Below are positions 58,601 through 64,000 of a stretch of 64,000 nt of DNA, piece after piece (within the stretch, counting starts at the first letter, position 1; every line of letters starts with the position of its first letter). The notes below the pieces were generated by a model. The model was not told the DNA's origin. It made no database searches and saw only the letters and a list, made by a program, of their open reading frames with translations. The DNA is from Lingula anatina. Lineage: Eukaryota > Brachiopoda > Lingulata > Lingulida > Lingulidae. A program made the translations under genes and the position numbers. The stretch covers positions 653,805-717,804 of the forward strand of contig NW_019774736.1 of assembly GCF_001039355.2 (NCBI RefSeq), in the 5' to 3' direction.

Positions 58601-60068
58601 ACTTGATAACATTTGTCTCTTAGCAGTCACATTAAAATGTATATATGTGCAATTCAACTGAAGTGTAAACAGATTAAAGAACTTCTTAAATTAACATTCT
58701 AAATTGCTAAAACATGATAAATCTTATTCTATAGCACTAAGAAGAGATATGGTGCACTACACTCTTTTACAGTGTGTGGCTTACTATATGCTTGGCATAT
58801 ATTTTTACCCCAGCTCCATCCCTATAGTGCTGAGTTGAGGAGACAGCAGGTACTGTTTACCTATAAAGGAATGGTATTAGCTGCTATGGCCACAAACAGT
58901 GTCCAACTTTTCGTTCTCCCTCAGTGTAATACTGTAACCACAAGGCTATCTGGTTGCTCCTGAAGCTAAGACCCATGATACAAATGTGTCCAAGTTTGAA
59001 GGTACATTTGTTTCATCTGACCTAATTTAGAAGATTGTCAGTACACATCTTTGTTTGTCTTGAAAGTGAAGACATGATAAAATCAATCACTGTCAGACTT
59101 TGAAAGCATGGTTAAGATCGTGTTTATGTATTACATGTAGTGCCAATTACTTGTACAATAGCTAAAAGTTTGTTCCATTTTGAAATTGATCTACAAAACA
59201 ACTAAATTAGCCTAGATGAGAGGTGGTGGGGCCCTTGTTTTTAATTGAGCCCCTGATAATTCCATTCATAAAGACATGATGCCAATCATTGTAAGCAGAA
59301 CAAGTGATGCATCAGGAAAAATCATACTTGTCTGAGCCTAAATACCTGTGTTGGTAACTCTTTGTCTGTAAAATTAATAACTATATGCCTTAGAAATTCT
59401 AGATTGTTCATTGTTCATTTATAAACAATTGTGATATTTATATATGTATGTATTTCTCACTGTCATCACTGTGTTAAATCTTATGTATAATTGATATATT
59501 GTTTGTGGGATTGCCATTCTGTCAATGTGTCTGTCTTTTTGTCTGTAAATTTAATCATGCAAAGAATCAAGAATGTATTACCATGGTTACTGGCAATACA
59601 TACTTGATAGGATGTATGGAATTGTGATGCATGCAGTTGTAAATCTTATGGAAGTTTTGTGGGCAACTGGGAGTATTCAGTGGTATTGATTTGGTGTTAT
59701 GTTACTAGACTAGTGCAATTCTGGCTTGTGTCAGATAGCTAGATGCCAAGCCAATATTCCATTGAGGATAATCCGTCTACCGGTATTTTCAAAAGCTTTT
59801 GTTTTGCTGAACACTGTATATATGCAGTCTAGAAAATTTGCTGTTATCCTAAACCTAATAAGTTTTCATATATTTCAGGGGAAGGAGGTTTGTTTATTAC
59901 TTTTTAAACTACCTCTTTGCTGCAGTGACTATGGCTCTTACTCGCCTCTGGTATGAATACTTCATAGCACACAGTATATTTATTGCTTTGGCCACAGTTT
60001 TGGTATCGTGGAATGGGGCAAGTTTTTATATGGATGTATTCAGCAAAAAGGAGGTTCAGGCAGAGTGA
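52648..60068 (+). CDS. GPCAT1: Glycerophosphocholine acyltransferase family protein (DUF2838/Gpc1 type), 8 exons
   Basis: Multi-pass membrane protein of the family in which yeast Gpc1 and plant GPCAT1 transfer an acyl chain to glycerophosphocholine, giving lysophosphatidylcholine; expected in the ER. Coding exons with exact phases are 52648-52673, 53761-53890, 54085-54245, 54570-54641, 55110-55271, 57071-57191, 57835-57959 and 59879-60068, giving 276 residues. Family signatures are LDFCYLGNTLCYVYMW (about 109-124), SIANGPLVFGALMFRNALVF then HSLDKMTSVYIHLLP (about 139-173), and near the C-terminus VTMALTRLWY and VSWNGASFYMDVF. About eight hydrophobic segments. The N-terminal 50 residues are polar and not conserved. 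The start was chosen because the ATG at 52648 with donor AG|GTAGGT is the only upstream exon I found that fits the phase of exon 2. It is shorter than the roughly 380-430-residue plant and yeast proteins. Confidence 0.88.
53761..53890 (+). CDS. GPCAT1: Acyltransferase exon 2
   Basis: Polar N-terminal segment (SEDNQNGETIFMDKDIPSIQ and following) after a TTGTGTTTCAG acceptor; phase-0 end before GTATGG. Confidence 0.8.
54085..54245 (+). CDS. GPCAT1: Acyltransferase exon 3 (TM1-2)
   Basis: Encodes two hydrophobic helices (LIYVISVATVFFLAHAVI and YAVSAPILILIRIILYW). Acceptor ACATTTCAG, donor GTATGT. Confidence 0.9.
54570..54641 (+). CDS. GPCAT1: Acyltransferase exon 4 (FCYLGN motif)
   Basis: Encodes KLKWQLFMLDFCYLGNTLCY and VYMW. 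The DFCYxGN signature is typical of the family. Confidence 0.93.
55110..55271 (+). CDS. GPCAT1: Acyltransferase exon 5 (NGPLVF / HSLDK motifs)
   Basis: Encodes FSIANGPLVFGALMFRNALV and FHSLDKMTSVYIHLLPAYLT, the best conserved block of the family; the histidine and acidic residues here are likely functional. Confidence 0.95.
55640..55790 (+). repeat. Dispersed repeat pair, copy B (partner 30940-31080)
   Basis: Shares the ordered blocks listed for the copy at 30940-31080 and ends in a (TA)n stretch. Confidence 0.65.
55897..56063. mobile_element. 167-bp hAT-like MITE
   Basis: The left end CAGTGGCGGATCCAG and the reverse-complemented right end CAGGGGCAGATTTAG are the imperfect inverted repeats typical of many animal hAT MITEs (CAGNGGCGGATCC). 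Internal inverted motifs (CTGACAGTCTTC) recur. The flanks share ATCAA but no perfect 8-bp duplication. It lies in an acyltransferase intron. Confidence 0.65.
57071..57191 (+). CDS. GPCAT1: Acyltransferase exon 6
   Basis: Encodes IRWFPGSCSVYWYQPFISVF and a hydrophobic helix (FIWLLVVPLGIVLGHS). Acceptor TATTTTTTAG, donor GTAAGT, phase 0. Confidence 0.92.
57835..57959 (+). CDS. GPCAT1: Acyltransferase exon 7
   Basis: Encodes a helix (LYIIVVILIIKP) followed by a cytosolic-looking loop (KKEFLDSYRYLTGKESSLVF). Ends two bases into a codon before GTAAGT. Confidence 0.92.
58010..58160 (+). repeat. Interspersed repeat, partial copy B of 25245-25680
   Basis: Shares GCACATCCA, CAACAGTGGGA, GCCGCTTAGAATATGCA, AATTTTGGAAAATGTAACAT and TAAACACA in order with the first half of copy A. 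Confidence 0.75.
58735..58963 (+). CDS. Candidate alternative last exon in acyltransferase intron 7
   Basis: After an ATTCTATAG acceptor the frame set by exon 7 stays open for 76 codons, starting NTKKRYGALHSFTVCGLLYA and containing one moderately hydrophobic stretch, to a stop at 58961-58963. Using it would remove the conserved C-terminal helices. It may equally be chance. Confidence 0.25.
59879..60068 (+). CDS. GPCAT1: Acyltransferase exon 8 (terminal)
   Basis: Completes the Lys codon and encodes RRFVYYFLNYLFAAVTMALT and VSWNGASFYMDVF, conserved C-terminal helices, stopping at TGA 60066-60068. Confidence 0.93.
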
Positions 60069-60360
60069 AAGCTCGTGAAATGAAGCTAGTAAAGCTATTT
60101 ATAGCTATCAACCCTGCATTCAATCTGATTCTCTGAACTGTACATTGATATAATACTCAGCTGTAACTAATAGACTCTTGGGTCATGGTTACAAATATTG
60201 TTGTTGTATTCTGAATTATTATGGCAGTTGTTGCCACATTTATGAAAGTTTTAATTGTGACAGGATTTGAATATTCTGAGTCAGTAAAATCAAGGCATAG
60301 AAGCATGCCATCATGTGACCTAAATTTCTTAATTTAATTTTTCATTCAAAACCATGTAGC

Positions 60361-60403
<43 letters not shown>

Positions 60404-62078
60404 TGAAATGCATGTTGCATACTTAAAAAATGAATATGCATTTTTCATTATTTTAGAATTTTCTCAGGTGTTCTTAAACAGGAAGTTTTTTGATAGAACT
60501 GTTGTATATTTTGAAAATGAGTAAAATATTAATATCTTTTTAATTTTTTGGGGGGAATTTCACTCGGAATAATTTACAAACCTATGTTGATGCATAATTA
60601 CTGTAAGTAGCTGAGGGTAGAAGCATACTAAGATGTGTTTTTAGTTCAATTTATGAATTTGTCAGTTCTCACACAAAATTTATTGCCAACCCTCTGCTCT
60701 ATCAATTTCTCTGTGATCTTGATTTTAGTGCATTTTTTCTTTTATTTTTGCACAACAAGTCTGTGTTAAAAAATTGACTGAAATTTTTATCAGATTTGAT
60801 TTTCCATAGATATTGCATACTGGCCATATATTATTGTTTTATGTAATGTTTTTTGACATTTTATGTATTTTTTAGATAAAATTATATCATTTCTTATTTT
60901 TGATCTCAAGTTTCAATTTTTCTTTATGATTAAATAATGTGACTGTTAGAAATTTTTCAAAAGATAAATTATGTATTTCTATTTTATAGTGAATACATTT
61001 TTTCATATTTAGAGGTTAACAGTATAGGTTAATGCATCCTTAATGTGATAGATGAATGGTGCTTCATTAAGTGTATAGGATTTATTTGTTTCATGAGGTG
61101 TTGTGTTGCCTTCTGAAGTGGCATGAATTAAAAATAAGGTATTCATTGAATGATTTGTAGAAAAGGCTTGATGTGTCATTTTTATTGCATTATTGGTGTC
61201 TCTTATACTCACCATATCCTGAAAAAGAATTGTGTCATATTTTAAAAATGCAGTTCTACTGGATAGAAAATTTATAAATAGTTGTTTCTTTCTTTTACTT
61301 TATTTTGAGAAAGAAATAAAAAAGCACTTTTTAAAATTTATCACATCTTAATATTTTTGACAAAATTTTCACAATGTCAAAACATAAGAGATATATGCCT
61401 TCTATTTATGGCAATAAAGTTCCAGCCATATAACTTCATATGATATTGTGTAAAAGATCAATTAAGGAAACACGTGAGGATTTTAATATCAACCAGAGAT
61501 GTAAAGATGTTCTTTTTCCAAAGAGTCAAAGACTACGGGTTTTATCGCCCAATGGTTCTTATTAGTATTTTATGTCAAACATAATTTGATTTAATGAAAT
61601 TTATTCATTGACTAGACCATCAGGAGACTAGGTCATTAATTTCTTTGCCCCCCCCCCTCTATATTCAGAGTCTGCCACCCACATAAGCTCCTAACATAAC
61701 ATAATACAAAACAAGCTGTGACTACTGTGACAGAAACAATTTTGAAGTAAGCAGGCAATTTGTACCACCTGTCATACATGTCTTAATTGATTCTAACTGC
61801 AGGAATAGCAAGATTGAGACTTCTGATGGACTGAAAAAAAAAGAAGGTTAAAATGATATTATAATGATTTTTTGTCACATTTGATTGGTTTTGATAGTAT
61901 AAACAATTACAAAATCGGTGAATCTCTACTATATAATACAATGTAATAATGATTACGCTGTATGTAAACAGTTTGCCTAAAGACCTACAGAGTTGACATG
62001 TTTTTTGTCAAAATAATTCAAAATGTGATATTTGAAAAACTAGTTTGTTACATCAAAAGAATCCAAAATTCAGTGTTA
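60069..62078. other. 3' UTR and gene-free stretch after the acyltransferase gene
   Basis: AT-rich sequence that probably includes the 3' UTR. AATAAA occurs at 61315-61320 and 61413-61418. A poly(T) run of 38 bases lies at 60364-60401 and a C run near 61650. No further gene is recognised. Confidence 0.5.
60364..60401. repeat. Poly(T) tract of 38 bases
   Basis: Uninterrupted T run 296 bases after the acyltransferase stop codon. Confidence 0.9.
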
Positions 62079-64000
62079 TTGTACCACCAGCGTAGGCGCT
62101 GGCGGTACACATGGTTTTAGTCCCGACCCGCCTGTTCCGCCGGCTCTGCCGGCTCCGTTGGCTCTGCCGGCTCTGCCGCCATGTCATCGTTACCGCTTCT
62201 CCTCCTAGAATACAAGGGCCTGCATACCCATCTCTTGGATTTAGGTAACCTATTATCTCAACTCGTTCCACGTAAAATTTGGGCTTCATCGGTGCTGGGG
62301 TCTAGGTGTGGCACTCATTGCAATGCACCCTTGTCCAAAAATGGCAAAATTAAATGCTAATTATCTACCCTACGGAAGGAAGTATGGGAAAAATTTCTAC
62401 AGACGGCTTTCCAAAAGTCATAGGTGGAGATTTCAAATATGCCCTTGGATTTGACCTTTGACCTTTATTTCAAGGTCAAATGGGCCAAAATTTTCAAAAA
62501 AATTACTTGCGCTGTTATTCAGACACTACACAGAGTTAACCAGTAATATTATTGGAAAGTGTTTCCCTTCAGGTCATCTTTCATCTCCGTGAATTTGGGG
62601 TCAATCGGTGCATTTTCACGGGAGTAGCGGCCATAAGATACCAAAACTGAAAAGTGTCTCTAATTCGGGGAACCGTTAATGCTAGAGACCCATTCTTTTT
62701 TGCATTTTGTAGAGCATGTAAAGCCCAACACTGGAGGTGGTCTCCGGTTTTTTGTATTCCATATGGTTTTCGAGTTACGCTGTATCAAAAAGTACATATT
62801 GGTGGTGAAAGCAAAATATGCAGTACGGTAATGAACAATAAATTTTGAACCCCGGGAAAATAAAACATAAGGCTTGGCGAGGCAGACAACTTCTGGTTAA
62901 AAATGACATTATTTCATGAAATTTGAACATCTGGAACTTCTGAGCACCTCCCATTTCAAGAATTTCAACCAAAATGACCTTTTCTTTATTTTAATTAATT
63001 TTTTCTGTAGGAAATTTATGGCACATTATTGTAACTCCTAAATTATAACATTTAGTCCCTTATATCTCCAAAACTGGCAGAGATAGTTCCATAGTTACTA
63101 TTGAACTTGAATAGGAAGTCATATACTGGCAATCTAAATGTGACCTTGAAATTGACCTTTGACCTACTTTTTATCATGAATTGAACTTTGCAAATTTTGG
63201 TTCCCTTTTATCTCAAAAACTGGCAGAGATAGGTCCATAGTTACTATTGAAATTGAATAGGAAGTCATATACTGGCAATCTAAATGTGACCTTGAAATTG
63301 ACCTTTGACCTACTTTTCACCATGAACTGAACTTTGCAAATTTTGCTTCCCTTTTATCTCCAAAACTGGCAGAGATAGGTCCATAGTTACTATTGAACTT
63401 GAATAGGAAGTCATATACTGGCAATCTAAATGTGACCTTGAAATTGACCTTTGACCTACTTTTCACCATGAACTGAACTTTGCAAATTTTGCTTCCCTTT
63501 TATCTCCAAAACTGGCAGAGATAGGTCCATAGTTACTATTGAACTTGAATAGGAAGTCATATACTGGCAATCTAAATGTGACCTTGAAATTGACCTTTGA
63601 CCTACTTTTCACCATGAACTGAACTTTGCAAATTTTGCTTCCCTTTTATCTCCAAAACTGGCAGAGATAGGTCCATAGTTACTATTGAACTTGAATAGGA
63701 AGTCATATACTGGCAATCTAAATGTGACCTTGAAATTGACCTTTGACCTACTTTTCACCATGAACTGAACTTTGCAAATTTTGCTTCCCTTTTATCTCCA
63801 AAACTGGCAGAGATAGGTCCATAGTTACTATTGAACTTGAATAGGAAGTCATATACTGGCAATCTAAATGTGACCTTGAAATTGACCTTTGACCTACTTT
63901 TCACCATGAACTGAACTTTGCAAATTTTGCTTCCCTTTTATCTCCAAAACTGGCAGAGATAGGTCCATAGTTACTATTGAAGTTGAATAGGAAGTCATAT
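62079..64000 (-). repeat. Foldback/minisatellite repeat family, copy 3 (inverse, runs off the window)
   Basis: Begins TTGTACCACCAGCG and folds back on CGCTGGCGGTAC, i.e. the right end of copy 1 in reverse. It continues through the GC-rich 9-bp array (about 62128-62180), the shared middle and the 146-bp tandem array. It is closer to copy 1 than copy 2 is. The other end is outside the window. Confidence 0.85.
63055..64000 (-). repeat. 146-bp tandem array (at least 6.5 units)
   Basis: The word AGAGAT within CTGGCAGAGAT recurs at 63079, 63225, 63371, 63517, 63663, 63809 and 63955, an exact 146-bp period. The later units are nearly identical; the first one or two differ. Each unit holds TGACCTTGAAATTGACCTTT followed by GACCT. 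The array continues beyond the window. Confidence 0.97.

Overview
The window looks like nuclear DNA of an invertebrate animal. It is AT-rich, its genes are split by many GT-AG introns, and it carries dense DNA-transposon debris (Harbinger-type and hAT-type inverted-repeat elements, a minisatellite-bearing repeat family), simple repeats and one assembly gap of 267 N. Gene content (a melanocortin-like rhodopsin-class receptor, an animal TTF2/lodestar helicase, a glycerophosphocholine acyltransferase family membrane protein) suggests a marine bilaterian such as a hemichordate, echinoderm, lancelet, brachiopod or mollusc. The sequence alone does not let me choose between them.

Layout. Positions 1-6076 hold no recognisable gene. 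Positions 6077-7129 encode a single-exon class A GPCR of 350 residues. Positions 7130-23400 are gene-poor and contain two inverted-repeat elements (9597-10318 and 21486-23399) and copy 1 of a foldback/minisatellite repeat family (10844-12465). From about 23400 to 52376 the minus strand carries one large gene, TTF2. I could place 22 coding exons with matching phase plus a doubtful last exon. Its introns hold a TAA-flanked MITE, a LINE remnant, a possible GPCR relic, copy 2 of the foldback family, a tRNA-like SINE piece, a decayed Harbinger element with a second element nested inside its transposase, and a 1.7 kb direct duplication on either side of the N gap.

TTF2 and the plus-strand acyltransferase gene (eight coding exons, 52648-60068) are arranged head to head, with only 271 bp between their start codons, so they probably share a bidirectional promoter. 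From 62079 to the window end lies copy 3 of the foldback family in inverse orientation. It contains at least seven nearly identical 146-bp units, each with a nuclear-receptor-like DR1 site and an SF-1/ERR-like site.

The three genes have no evident common pathway: a cell-surface receptor, a nuclear ATPase that strips RNA polymerase II transcripts, and a lipid-remodelling membrane enzyme. The most unusual biology is in the repeats (146-bp response-element arrays with conserved hairpins, a nested Harbinger) and at the TTF2 3' end, where the expected C-terminus is missing next to a transposon boundary.
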